A stretch of DNA of 64,000 nucleotides from JAENVU01 sp963765075. Its GTDB lineage: Bacteria > Actinomycetota > Acidimicrobiia > IMCC26256 > JAENVU01. The stretch spans positions 744,001 to 808,000 of the forward strand of contig CAVXVA010000003.1 in assembly GCA_963765075.1 (NCBI GenBank). Direction: 5' to 3'. Within the stretch, counting starts at the first letter, position 1. Each line of letters starts with the position of its first letter. The notes beneath the pieces are model-generated. The model did not search any database. It was not told the origin of the DNA and saw only the letters and a list, made by a program, of their open reading frames with translations. A program made the translations under genes and the position numbers. Shown piece by piece: positions 1 through 8,055 of the stretch.

Positions 1-50
1 CATCCTTCCGCGCCCAGGATCTCGCTCGGCACCCAGGTCCGGTCAACCAT
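1..50 (-). CDS. Possible 5' end of an unidentified protein, cut by the window edge
   Basis: An ATG at 48-50 opens a frame of 16 codons (begins MVDRTWVPSEIL) that runs off the window. It overlaps the end of the upstream membrane-protein gene by eight bases, which fits the tight packing of this minus-strand unit. The fragment is too short to assign a family, and it could be a chance open frame. Confidence 0.3.
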   Translation of the reverse strand, partial: MVDRTWVPSEILGAEG

Positions 51-1641
51 CGCCTCGACCGCGCGGCCCCCGACGGTCACGGAACCGCTCGTACGGATCG
101 AACGAAAAGTCGGCGTCGATATAGGGATCGACCGGTTCGCCGGTCGGGTGGACGTCAGTCGCTTCGGCCTCGCTCGGGTAGGGAGCCGGGGCCGCTTCGT
201 CGAGGTGCGGATCCGGCACTTCGACCCGGCCGGCCAAAGCCTCCTCGATCGAGATGGTGCCTTCGCGCTTCCACTCGGGAAGACACAGCAACACCAAGAA
301 GAACGGCAAGACCTGACATCGCTGGCGGGCCAGGATCCCGAAGTTCGAAAACGACGAGAACGCGAAGATGAAGGTGAACATGATCCCGACGCTGTAGGCA
401 ACGTACGGGGTACGGCGCATCGACCTCGGGATCGATCGCAGTCGCCGCCGGGATTTGACCGCCAACACGATGAGGAACACGCCTTCGAGCGACGATCCGA
501 ACGACACCGGGCTACTGGCTTCAATCGGCAAGGGGCGGAACAGGACGGTAACGAGGGCGAGCGGTGTGTTCAACGGATTCGACATGCGCACTGGGGTGAA
601 CGTCGAACCCGCTTCGCTGGTTCGACCCTCGGCATCGCTCAGCGTCTGATTGATCGTCTCCTGATCCAGACGTTCCACACCAAAGAACTGCGCGGTCGAG
701 GCGGCAAGGGTGGTGCCCAGCACCACGAGCATCCCGAACAGGATCATGCGCAGGATCGACGATGTTCCACCGGGACGCGTCGATTTCCCCAACGCCGCGG
801 CGAGGAAGATGCCCGAGAAGATCGTGAGCGAGACGTGTGGTCGCAACAGGGTGACCCCAAAGAGGCCGGCCGCCACCATCACGACACCAAGCGGTATCTC
901 CCGGGTCATGACGAGCGCGACTCCGTACGACGCGATTCCCAGACAGAAGATTGCCCAGCCTTCTTTGCCGAGGGCGGAAGGCCAGTACAAGAACGACGGG
1001 AGGAACAACACCAAGATCGCGTACCGCCGGTGCAAACCGTCAGGAACGGCGCGCGCGAACGCCCGCCACAACAGCAAGAGCCCAACGAACGACATGAACG
1101 AGAACACGATCGCACCGCTGTACTCGGAGGCGCCGGTGACGGAATAGATGACACCGGTCATCGTCCGCATGAACTCGGTGCCACTCCACGACCGGATCTG
1201 GGAGAAATCGAAGCCGCGGAACATCGGCGCGAAGAACTGTCCCCATTGGTGATAGTCGAGCGCGTCGGAACGGTTGTCGTAGATCAGCGAGACCACGAGC
1301 GCGCGCACGAAGGTCCCGATCATCTTGGCCCAGAACGCAGCCATGACGAACGACACCATCCACGGGTCGCGGTCGACTGCCGCGATCCGTCGGGCGACAC
1401 GCCAAGCGATGTAGGCCAGCACCGGCACCAGGAACACCGGCTCGATCAGGTCGTACCGGCCGCTTCCGAACGCCACGATGATCGTGACGCCGTACAGCAC
1501 CGCGCCGACACCGATCACGGTCCGCGGCCACTGCGGGACCTTCACCTGCGCGAGCTCGCGCTCGTGGGCAAGCGGGAGCGATTCCGATGCTGCGTCCGGC
1601 CCGATCGGGTCCGGGATCTCGGCGGCGGCGTCGTCGGTCAC
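43..1641 (-). CDS. Multi-pass membrane protein, putative polysaccharide polymerase
   Basis: The 532-residue protein has a polar N-terminus of about 40 residues, roughly ten hydrophobic segments between residues 40 and 450, and a charged, proline/acid-rich cytoplasmic-type tail (about residues 455-532). A segment reading FLPSFLYWPSALGKEGW resembles the loop seen in Wzy/EpsG-type polymerases that join exopolysaccharide repeat units at the inner membrane. Its start overlaps the stop of the upstream nucleotidyltransferase-like gene by four bases (ATGA), so the two are probably co-translated. The neighbouring Wzz/BY-kinase supports a polymerisation role. The family assignment is inference from topology and context. 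A flippase or another membrane transferase is possible. Confidence 0.6.
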   Translation of the reverse strand: MTDDAAAEIPDPIGPDAASESLPLAHERELAQVKVPQWPRTVIGVGAVLYGVTIIVAFGSGRYDLIEPVFLVPVLAYIAWRVARRIAAVDRDPWMVSFVMAAFWAKMIGTFVRALVVSLIYDNRSDALDYHQWGQFFAPMFRGFDFSQIRSWSGTEFMRTMTGVIYSVTGASEYSGAIVFSFMSFVGLLLLWRAFARAVPDGLHRRYAILVLFLPSFLYWPSALGKEGWAIFCLGIASYGVALVMTREIPLGVVMVAAGLFGVTLLRPHVSLTIFSGIFLAAALGKSTRPGGTSSILRMILFGMLVVLGTTLAASTAQFFGVERLDQETINQTLSDAEGRTSEAGSTFTPVRMSNPLNTPLALVTVLFRPLPIEASSPVSFGSSLEGVFLIVLAVKSRRRLRSIPRSMRRTPYVAYSVGIMFTFIFAFSSFSNFGILARQRCQVLPFFLVLLCLPEWKREGTISIEEALAGRVEVPDPHLDEAAPAPYPSEAEATDVHPTGEPVDPYIDADFSFDPYERFRDRRGPRGRGDG

Positions 1642-2729
1642 GGTAGGTCACCCTTGCGGACGCGTGCATCCCACGCGCGACGCACCCTCCGGGCGTAGCC
1701 ACCGTCGTGGCGTAGGGCGTACGAGCGGTCCACCAGCACGAGGGCGCGGAGGTACGCAGCTTTCGCGGTGATCCCGGGCACCGCGGGAACTGCGGCCACC
1801 ATCTGGCGCGCGTAGCTGCGGCGCGATCCGGTGTACGCGGCCAACGCCCGGGTCTCGAACCGACTCTCGGCATACCATCGGGCCGCCTCGGACTCCGGTG
1901 TCGGCGCGAGTTGCAGACTCGTCCACGCGCCGGCCACCGCCCGGGCCACGACTGCACCCAGCCGCCAACGGTCGGCCACGGCGCGAACTGCGTCAAGGTC
2001 GACATCGGTGGTCAGCAAGATCTGGGCAATGTCGCGTTGGGTCACCACCCGGGGCACCGCGTCTCCGAGGACCGCGTGCACGCACGCGTGGATGAACCGA
2101 TGGACGCGTGAGAGCACGGGAACCGCGACGCCGGCCAGCACCACGGATTCAGGCCGCGCGGCAAAGATCGACCCGGTATCGATCGTGAACCCGAACGGGC
2201 CGGTGGCCAAGGTCCGGTGCAGGTCGATCTGGGTTCCGTCGCGCAGCGTGAGACAGGTGCCTTTGCCGAAGCGGCGATCGAACCCAGGTCGGATCTCGGA
2301 TGATCGCCGGTAGGCACCCAGCGCCATGATCCCGGCGACGGCATGGTCGTAATCAGCCGACGGCACCAGCACATCCACGTCGCCGAAGGCCCGCCACGCC
2401 GGATTCGGATAGTCGAGATGCGCAACCGCAGGCCCCTTCAGAATCCGGAACGACACGTTGCGTTGGCCCAGCACGTCCGCGACCTCGAGCGTGGCCCGCT
2501 CGAGGACGACGCAGTCCCTCATCGCGGCCTCATGACCACGGTCGAGTTGCGCGAACTGGTCCTGCGCACCGAGGACATCGGCGTCGGCGGCCACCGATGC
2601 CAGCAACGCGACCGCCCGGTCATCGACGGCGTCGCTCCACAGCCGCTCCCAGGCCGGGCCTTGCGGGAGTCGATCGATCACGGTCCCGCCGGGAAGCCCG
2701 ACACCACACCATTGGCCGAGCGAGTTCAT
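1638..2729 (-). CDS. Nucleotidyltransferase-like protein (NTP_transf_5 family)
   Basis: The central part has the signature of the uncharacterised nucleotidyltransferase family PF14907: a RILKGPAVAHLDYPNPAWRAFGDVDVLV-type block around residues 95-120, with the D-V-D pair expected for metal binding, followed by IDLHRTL. I chose the ATG at 2727-2729 because it makes an ATGA overlap with the PqqD-like gene upstream. A start three codons earlier is also possible. Members of this family occur in exopolysaccharide loci and in some lasso-peptide clusters, where they tailor a peptide or sugar. The substrate here is unknown. It overlaps the membrane polymerase-like gene downstream by four bases. Confidence 0.65.
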   Translation of the reverse strand: MNSLGQWCGVGLPGGTVIDRLPQGPAWERLWSDAVDDRAVALLASVAADADVLGAQDQFAQLDRGHEAAMRDCVVLERATLEVADVLGQRNVSFRILKGPAVAHLDYPNPAWRAFGDVDVLVPSADYDHAVAGIMALGAYRRSSEIRPGFDRRFGKGTCLTLRDGTQIDLHRTLATGPFGFTIDTGSIFAARPESVVLAGVAVPVLSRVHRFIHACVHAVLGDAVPRVVTQRDIAQILLTTDVDLDAVRAVADRWRLGAVVARAVAGAWTSLQLAPTPESEAARWYAESRFETRALAAYTGSRRSYARQMVAAVPAVPGITAKAAYLRALVLVDRSYALRHDGGYARRVRRAWDARVRKGDLP

Positions 2730-3028
2730 GGTGCACATTTCACGACGTCGAGCGCGCGGAGACGCGCGACCGTCGCTTCGACGTCCGAGTGGATCACCGA
2801 GGATTCGACGCCGCCGCGGCGGGCGACCTCATCGACGAGATCTGCCAGATGCCGAGGTTCGTCGAGCGCCCCCCACACCAACTGTGCCGACCCGCCGAGC
2901 GTGATCGGTCGACCCGCGGTTCGCGATGCGATCACCACCCCGAACTCGGCCTCACGGATGAGGAGGTCCGGCGCACGGACGAACACCGGGCTGAAATCGT
3001 GCTCGGAGTCGCACGGCGCCGATGACAT
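2726..3028 (-). CDS. PqqD-like small protein (RiPP recognition element fold)
   Basis: A protein of about 100 residues with the pattern of PqqD/RRE domains: a beta-rich N-terminal half (VFVRAPDLLIREAEFGVV), an LGGSAQLVWGAL helix, a HLADLVDEVARR helix and a terminal VEATVARLRALDVV winged-helix segment. The start is taken at ATG 3026-3028, ten bases after the stop of the BY-kinase; the longer open frame upstream overlaps that gene and is Arg-rich. PqqD-like domains bind leader peptides for modifying enzymes. Free-standing copies also occur in capsule loci, often beside the nucleotidyltransferase found here. The partner peptide is not visible. Confidence 0.6.
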   Translation of the reverse strand: MSSAPCDSEHDFSPVFVRAPDLLIREAEFGVVIASRTAGRPITLGGSAQLVWGALDEPRHLADLVDEVARRGGVESSVIHSDVEATVARLRALDVVKCAP

Positions 3029-3038
3029 ACGCGCGGCT

Positions 3039-5054
3039 CTAGACCCAGGGGTCGTCGATGTCCGGCGGGGTCTCCGGACGCGGTGGCGCGGCCGGCGCAC
3101 TCGAAGGAGACACCGGCGGACGAGGGAGCGCCGGCGCGGCCGACCGAGGCTTGCGACTTCCCTTCCACGGGATGAGTTTCTTCATGATCGAAACCTCACC
3201 CGGGTGTGCGTAGCCGTACCCATAGCCGTAGTAGCCGTAGTAGCCGTAGTAGCCGGCGCGGGCACCGTGCTCGGCACCCACGATGACCACACCGATCACG
3301 GTGGCTTCGAGGCGACGGAGCAAGTCGGCCGAGGCAACGATGCCGCTCCGACGGGTCCAACCTGAACGGGCCAACAGCACCGTGGCGTCGACCCCCAGGG
3401 CAATGTCCGCAGCATCGTTGGCCAGAAGGATCGGTGGCGAGTCCACGATCACGATGTCGGCGAGATGCTCCGCGGCACCAGCCGCCGCCTTGGCCACCGC
3501 GATCGCGTGGCCGGGATCGGATTTTGTGGGCGCGCTGGCAGCGAGTCGGACGCCGGGCACGTCGGTGTCCTGCAAGACGGCTTCGAGATCCTCGGGGGTA
3601 CAGGCGAGATCGAGGTCACCGAGGTTCGGGTTCCGCGGCCGATCGAGGTATCGGGTCTGGGTCGGTCGGCGGAAGTCGGCATCGATGACGATGACCGAGA
3701 CGCCGGTCTCGGCGAACGCCGCGGCGAGGTTGACCACAGAGATCGACTTTCCCTCCGCCGGGCCCGGTGAGGTCACGAGGAGCGTGCGCAACGGTCGACC
3801 CCGGCCGGTTCCGCCCCGACCGTTGCTACTGCCGTTCCCGTTCCCGCTCCCGTTGCCGTTCCCGTTCCCGTTGCCGTTCCCGTTCCCGTTGCCGTTCCCG
3901 TTCCCATTCGCCGCAGTCGGCAACGCCACGTTGCGCGGGTGACGCTGCCACATCGCGAGCAACGACGTTCGGAACGATCGGTAGGCCTCGGCCGTGAGCG
4001 ACGCGGGGTCCGCCGAGGTCGCAACGACAAACCGATCCGCCCGGTTCATCTTCACCACCGGAATCTCTGCGATCACGGGCATCCGCGCGGCACCCTCGGT
4101 TCCGGCGACGTCACGAATCCGTGCGCCGAGCAGCTCCATGGCCACCAGGAGCGCGAGTGCGAGGAAGAAACCGATTGCGCCGCCGACGAGCTGGCGCTGA
4201 CCGCCGCTGAGCGCGCTCCCACCCGCGATGCGCAAGAAGGTCTCGCCTTCTTCGGTCGCGGCGTCGAACGTGCCGAGATCGAGCGGGACCGGGCCCGTCC
4301 GTTGGGTCGAAACCAACTCACTACTGACTTCGTCGATATCGGCCTGAAGTGTCGTGCGCCGCTGCACCAAACCATTCCGCACGATCGGATCCAGGGTCGC
4401 CGCAATCTGGGTGTCGAGGGTGAACGCTCTGGTGTTGAGGTCCGACAAGTCGGTCGTCAGCGCGCCGACCTTCTTGTCGAGGTCGACCTTCGCGATCCGT
4501 TGCAACTCATCGAGGAGCGCTTTCGCGAAAGTGTTTGCGACGATGGGCGCCGTCTTCTTGTCGCCCGTTGCGATCACCCCGAGCGCACCCGTGGCCGGGT
4601 CGGGGACCGCGGCAATCGAGACGTACCGCACCGGATTCTTCACGATGATCGTGATTGCGCCCTTGGGAACCGCCGGATCATCCGGTCTGGCCTGTCGCCG
4701 CTTCGGGCCGCTGTTCGCACCTTCCGAACCCGACTCGCTGTCGGAAGGGGACTTGTCGACGACGCTTCCGAGGGGGACCGCGTCAAGCTCTTTCATCGCC
4801 GCGGCCGGTACCCGGCCTCGAAGGGTCATGAGCGCGAGCCGGTCGTATCCGAACCGCTTGCCGAGACCCGAAGTCGAGTCGGGGCTCGTGACCAGCAAGT
4901 GGGTCGCCCGGAACTGATACTTCGGCTGCGTCGCGATCGCAACCGACAGGTCACTCGGCCGCGTCACGAAGGCGACCAACGTACCGATCAACGCACCAAC
5001 GACCAAAATCCACCAGCGGCGCCGGAGGACCCGGAGATAATCGAGTGGTCTCAT
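3039..5054 (-). CDS. Wzz-type chain-length regulator fused to a BY-kinase (CpsD/CapB-like)
   Basis: The 671-residue protein starts MRPLDYLRVLRRRWW and has a Wzz topology. TM1 lies near residues 12-28, an extracellular region follows, and TM2 (GGAIGFFLALALLVAMELL) lies near 290. The cytoplasmic tyrosine autokinase has Walker A (SPGPAEGKS), Walker A' (VIVIDADFRRP) and Walker B (DIVIVDSPP). The C-terminus carries a YYGYYGYYGYGYGY cluster, the usual autophosphorylation tail. A long Gly-Asn repeat links TM2 to the kinase. Such proteins control polysaccharide chain length and export by cycling phosphorylation. The ATG at 5052-5054 was chosen over an upstream extension lacking Wzz character. It is the first gene of the minus-strand unit. 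Confidence 0.85.
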   Translation of the reverse strand: MRPLDYLRVLRRRWWILVVGALIGTLVAFVTRPSDLSVAIATQPKYQFRATHLLVTSPDSTSGLGKRFGYDRLALMTLRGRVPAAAMKELDAVPLGSVVDKSPSDSESGSEGANSGPKRRQARPDDPAVPKGAITIIVKNPVRYVSIAAVPDPATGALGVIATGDKKTAPIVANTFAKALLDELQRIAKVDLDKKVGALTTDLSDLNTRAFTLDTQIAATLDPIVRNGLVQRRTTLQADIDEVSSELVSTQRTGPVPLDLGTFDAATEEGETFLRIAGGSALSGGQRQLVGGAIGFFLALALLVAMELLGARIRDVAGTEGAARMPVIAEIPVVKMNRADRFVVATSADPASLTAEAYRSFRTSLLAMWQRHPRNVALPTAANGNGNGNGNGNGNGNGNGNGSGNGNGSSNGRGGTGRGRPLRTLLVTSPGPAEGKSISVVNLAAAFAETGVSVIVIDADFRRPTQTRYLDRPRNPNLGDLDLACTPEDLEAVLQDTDVPGVRLAASAPTKSDPGHAIAVAKAAAGAAEHLADIVIVDSPPILLANDAADIALGVDATVLLARSGWTRRSGIVASADLLRRLEATVIGVVIVGAEHGARAGYYGYYGYYGYGYGYAHPGEVSIMKKLIPWKGSRKPRSAAPALPRPPVSPSSAPAAPPRPETPPDIDDPWV
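3830..3909. repeat. Hexanucleotide repeat encoding a Gly-Asn linker
   Basis: About 13 tandem units of cccgtt/ccgttg type lie inside the BY-kinase gene and encode an alternating Asn-Gly stretch on the minus strand. The unit is a multiple of three, so slippage would change linker length without breaking the frame. Confidence 0.85.
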
Positions 5055-5126
5055 AACTGGGCGAAGCCCCCCACGGCTGCTGGCATCGGTAACGAGAATC
5101 GGCGTGCGACACCCAGGGTGCACACG

Positions 5127-5153
5127 AAGGTCACGCAGTGTAGCCGTGACCTT
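5127..5153 (-). promoter_or_regulatory. Inverted repeat over a candidate -10 of the BY-kinase unit
   Basis: AAGGTCACG (5127-5135) and CGTGACCTT (5145-5153) form a perfect 9-base inverted repeat with a 9-base spacer. On the minus strand the spacer contains TACACT (plus positions 5137-5142), a good -10 hexamer about 80 bases upstream of the BY-kinase ATG. No convincing -35 was found. The layout suggests an operator site. The rest of the 5055-5399 divergent gap holds no recognisable gene. Confidence 0.4.
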
Positions 5154-5399
5154 GGGCGCAGAGCCATAGGTTCACAGCACCACATCAGGTGAATTCGTTG
5201 TCAAAAAGCCCCGAAATCTCCCGCATTTTGGGGACACTTCCAAGACGACACCCTGCGGTCGAGCGACCACACTCCGCACCCGTCGCACCAGCGCGAGGTG
5301 ACGGGCAGATCACGACCGTGCTGTACCCTCCGGCGGCTCCCAGCGTTCGGACCGCGCGCATCACCCGGTGATCGCGGCTCCGGAACGGACACCCCACTG

Positions 5400-7139
5400 A
5401 TGCTCACGCAGGACCTCCGTCACCGCAGTGCTCCCCCGACCCGCCGAGACCGACTCCTCCGCGCGATCGGCACGATCACGCTCGGGCTGATCGCGATCGT
5501 GCTTCCCCTCGCGATCGCCCGGCACTACGGCGCGTTCGGCATTCCCCGCTCGGACGATTGGTCCTACCTCGTCACGCTGTTCCGAGTCGTCGATTCGGGG
5601 CGGCTGTCGTTCAACCACTGGGTGTCGATGACGCTGGTCGGACAACTGGCACTCGCGACGCCCGTCGCGACCCTGGCGCGACGCGATATCGGCGCCCTCC
5701 AGCTCTTCACGGCCCTGCTCGGAGCGGGCGGGCTGGCCGCGGTCGCATTCACGATGCCGCGACACGCCGTGCGGCGGGGCGCCGCCTGGCTCCTCGCGGC
5801 CACGATCGCGAGTGGACCGCTCTGGGGGCCGCTCGCGGTCAGCTTCATGACCGACATTCCGACGTTCGCCTTCTCTGCGCTGGGAATGTTGCTCGCGTGC
5901 CGGGCGCTCAGCCGCCGCCCGATCTCGACGACCATGCTCATCGCGAGCCTCGCGGCCGCGTTCGTCGCCTTCACGATTCGCCAGTACGCCATCGTCGGTT
6001 TCCTGGCCGCCGCGACGACCGGGACCTGGTGGTACCTCACCCAAGGATCCCGCCGATCGGCCGCGCGGGTCGCGCTGATCGCCGCCGGTCTGCTCGCCGC
6101 GGCGATCGCGCTCCTCGCGTGGTGGAGTGGCATTCCTGACGGACACGCGCTGACACCCGCGGTGCCGACGCCGCACTCGCTCGGGGTCGCGGCACTCAAA
6201 CTCGCCGGGTTCGTTCGTCTCGCCGGTCTCTTGCTGATCCCGGTGCTGGTCTACGTCGGGCCCGGGCGCATCCTCGCTCGGAGTTGGCGACGCCATCGCG
6301 ACCTCACCACGATCGTGCTGGTGGCAGCCACGTTGGCGCTGATCGCCACGGCACTGCGGGTGCCCAACGATGCGTTCGTCGGGAACTACTTCATGCCCGA
6401 CGGCGCGTTGTCCGACATCGTGATCATCGGAGCGCGCCCCGACGTCCTCCCCGGCCCCGCCTGGTCCATCCTCGTCGCCCTCGGAACCGCCGCGGGGCTG
6501 GTCCTCGTGGCCGCAGCCATTCCTGCGCTCGCCACCGCCGGAGGCCGGCTCCGATCCCGCGACTTCTCGATCGAGGAACCCATCACGATCTATCTGACAC
6601 TCACGGTGATCGGGTACCTGGTCGCCTTTGCCCTGGCCATCGCGACCGGCCTCCAGGCCTACGACCGATACATCCTCCCGGTGCTCCCGGCCATCGGGTT
6701 CCTCCTCCTCGGACTCGACCGCCGACCCGAGAATCCGCCGACCGACCCGCCGGCATCGGACGCGAAGCATGACCACCCGGTCAGCGGCCGCCGGCTCGCC
6801 GTCACTGGTGCGAGCCTCGCGCTCCTCGCCGCCCTCGGCCTCGCCTACACGATCGATTCCGCATCATTCGACGGTGCCCGGTGGCGCGTCGCCGAGGCGG
6901 CCACCGCACGCGGGTGGTCCGCTCGCCAGGTCAACGGCGGATTCGAATGGCTCAACTATCACCGGGGCGACAAGATCAAGCGCGGTGCGGGCGCCCCCGC
7001 CTGCGTGACCGTGCACGTCAACCCGTCGCGCCCACCTCGCGAGGTCGTGGCGGTGGTCAGGTCGTCCGCCCCCACCCGGCCCGATGCACTGCTCGTGGCG
7101 TTCCGCACCCCGGCACCGTGTCGGAAAGCGCGCCGATGA
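5400..7139 (+). CDS. GT-C fold membrane glycosyltransferase (GT39/PMT-like)
   Basis: This 579-residue protein begins MLTQDLRHRSAPPTRRD and has about a dozen hydrophobic helices. The first extracytoplasmic loop has the Asp-Asp pair (IPRSDDWSYLVTLF, about residues 46-60) typical of GT-C enzymes that use polyprenyl-phosphate sugars. A soluble C-terminal tail of about 120 residues follows the last helix. The ATG at 5400 was chosen because the 34 residues upstream are Arg/Pro-rich and unlike a membrane protein. It heads a plus-strand unit divergent from the BY-kinase and probably adds a sugar outside the membrane to the polysaccharide or to a protein. The acceptor is unknown. Confidence 0.65.
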   Translation: MLTQDLRHRSAPPTRRDRLLRAIGTITLGLIAIVLPLAIARHYGAFGIPRSDDWSYLVTLFRVVDSGRLSFNHWVSMTLVGQLALATPVATLARRDIGALQLFTALLGAGGLAAVAFTMPRHAVRRGAAWLLAATIASGPLWGPLAVSFMTDIPTFAFSALGMLLACRALSRRPISTTMLIASLAAAFVAFTIRQYAIVGFLAAATTGTWWYLTQGSRRSAARVALIAAGLLAAAIALLAWWSGIPDGHALTPAVPTPHSLGVAALKLAGFVRLAGLLLIPVLVYVGPGRILARSWRRHRDLTTIVLVAATLALIATALRVPNDAFVGNYFMPDGALSDIVIIGARPDVLPGPAWSILVALGTAAGLVLVAAAIPALATAGGRLRSRDFSIEEPITIYLTLTVIGYLVAFALAIATGLQAYDRYILPVLPAIGFLLLGLDRRPENPPTDPPASDAKHDHPVSGRRLAVTGASLALLAALGLAYTIDSASFDGARWRVAEAATARGWSARQVNGGFEWLNYHRGDKIKRGAGAPACVTVHVNPSRPPREVVAVVRSSAPTRPDALLVAFRTPAPCRKARR

Positions 7140-7203
7140 TCCTGGTCGCAGGCGCGGTCGCGGTCATCGAGTCCGGACCTCCGGGTTCCGGAAGGGGTCT
7201 ACG

Positions 7204-8055
7204 ATGCTCGACCTTCCGCCGCGTCGACGGGAAGAGATTCGGGTGCCGGGGCTGACCAAACAAGCGATGAAGTGGTCGGCATTGGCCGCCGACCGCCTCC
7301 GACCACCGCCGGCGGGTGTGGTCGTGCTGATCTACCACCGGATCGGCACCGATTCCGGTTTGGACGTCGACCTCCCCGTGCCCGACTTTGCCGCGCAAGC
7401 CGAGCTCCTCGCCGCCGGCGGCCGGGTACGTTCGATCGACGAAGCACTCGACCGACTCGCCGATCCGACTCCGCCCGCGGAGAACCCGATCGTGATCACC
7501 TTCGACGACGGGACCGCCGACTTTGCCGATCAGGCAATGCCCGTACTCGCCCGTTTCGGGCTACCCGCGACCTTGTATGTCGCGACCGACTTCGTCGATC
7601 GACAGATTCCCTTTCCGAACCACGGGACACCGCTCTCGTGGAACGCGTTGCGCGACGTGAGTTCGACGGGGCTCGTGACCGTCGGTTCCCACACCCATAC
7701 CCACGCGCTCCTCGATCGGCTCGATCCCGGAGCCATCGCGTCCGAACTCGACCAAGCCGACGACCTCATCGAGACCCACCTCGGGAACCGTCCGACCCAC
7801 TTCGCGTATCCCAAGGCGGTCGCCGGATCATCGCCCGCCGACGTCGCGGTGCGCGAGCGCTACCGTTCGGCGGCGCTCGCCGGCACGCGCGCGAACGAGT
7901 ACGGCACCACCGATCCTCATCGTTTGGCGCGAACACCGGTCCAGTGCAGCGACGGCATGCGATTCTTCACTGCCAAACTGCGCGGCGGTATGCGGTTCGA
8001 GGATTCCGTTCGGGTCACGCTCAACAAATGGCGGTATCGGGACGCCACGGCATGA
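7204..8055 (+). CDS. Polysaccharide deacetylase (NodB domain)
   Basis: A 283-residue protein with the CE4/NodB motifs in order: VVLIYHRIG near residue 40, ITFDDGTADFADQ near 98 (the first Asp is the catalytic base, the second a metal ligand), SHTHTHALLDRL near 162 (His metal ligands) and FAYPKA near 200. These enzymes remove N-acetyl groups from polymerised sugars. No clear signal peptide is seen, so it may act in the cytoplasm on lipid-linked precursors or be exported by another route. A GGAAGGGG ribosome-binding site lies just upstream of the ATG at 7204 and decides the start. Its stop overlaps the next gene by four bases. Confidence 0.85.
   Translation: MLDLPPRRREEIRVPGLTKQAMKWSALAADRLRPPPAGVVVLIYHRIGTDSGLDVDLPVPDFAAQAELLAAGGRVRSIDEALDRLADPTPPAENPIVITFDDGTADFADQAMPVLARFGLPATLYVATDFVDRQIPFPNHGTPLSWNALRDVSSTGLVTVGSHTHTHALLDRLDPGAIASELDQADDLIETHLGNRPTHFAYPKAVAGSSPADVAVRERYRSAALAGTRANEYGTTDPHRLARTPVQCSDGMRFFTAKLRGGMRFEDSVRVTLNKWRYRDATA

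Noticed and set aside
3830..3909. Short regular repeats that look like a CRISPR array
   Set aside because: Units are six bases, have no spacers and encode an in-frame Gly-Asn linker.
5185..5397. Small open frames on both strands in the BY-kinase/GT-C gap as a precursor peptide gene for the PqqD-like protein
   Set aside because: No ribosome-binding site, no leader/core pattern and biased composition; they overlap each other in several frames.
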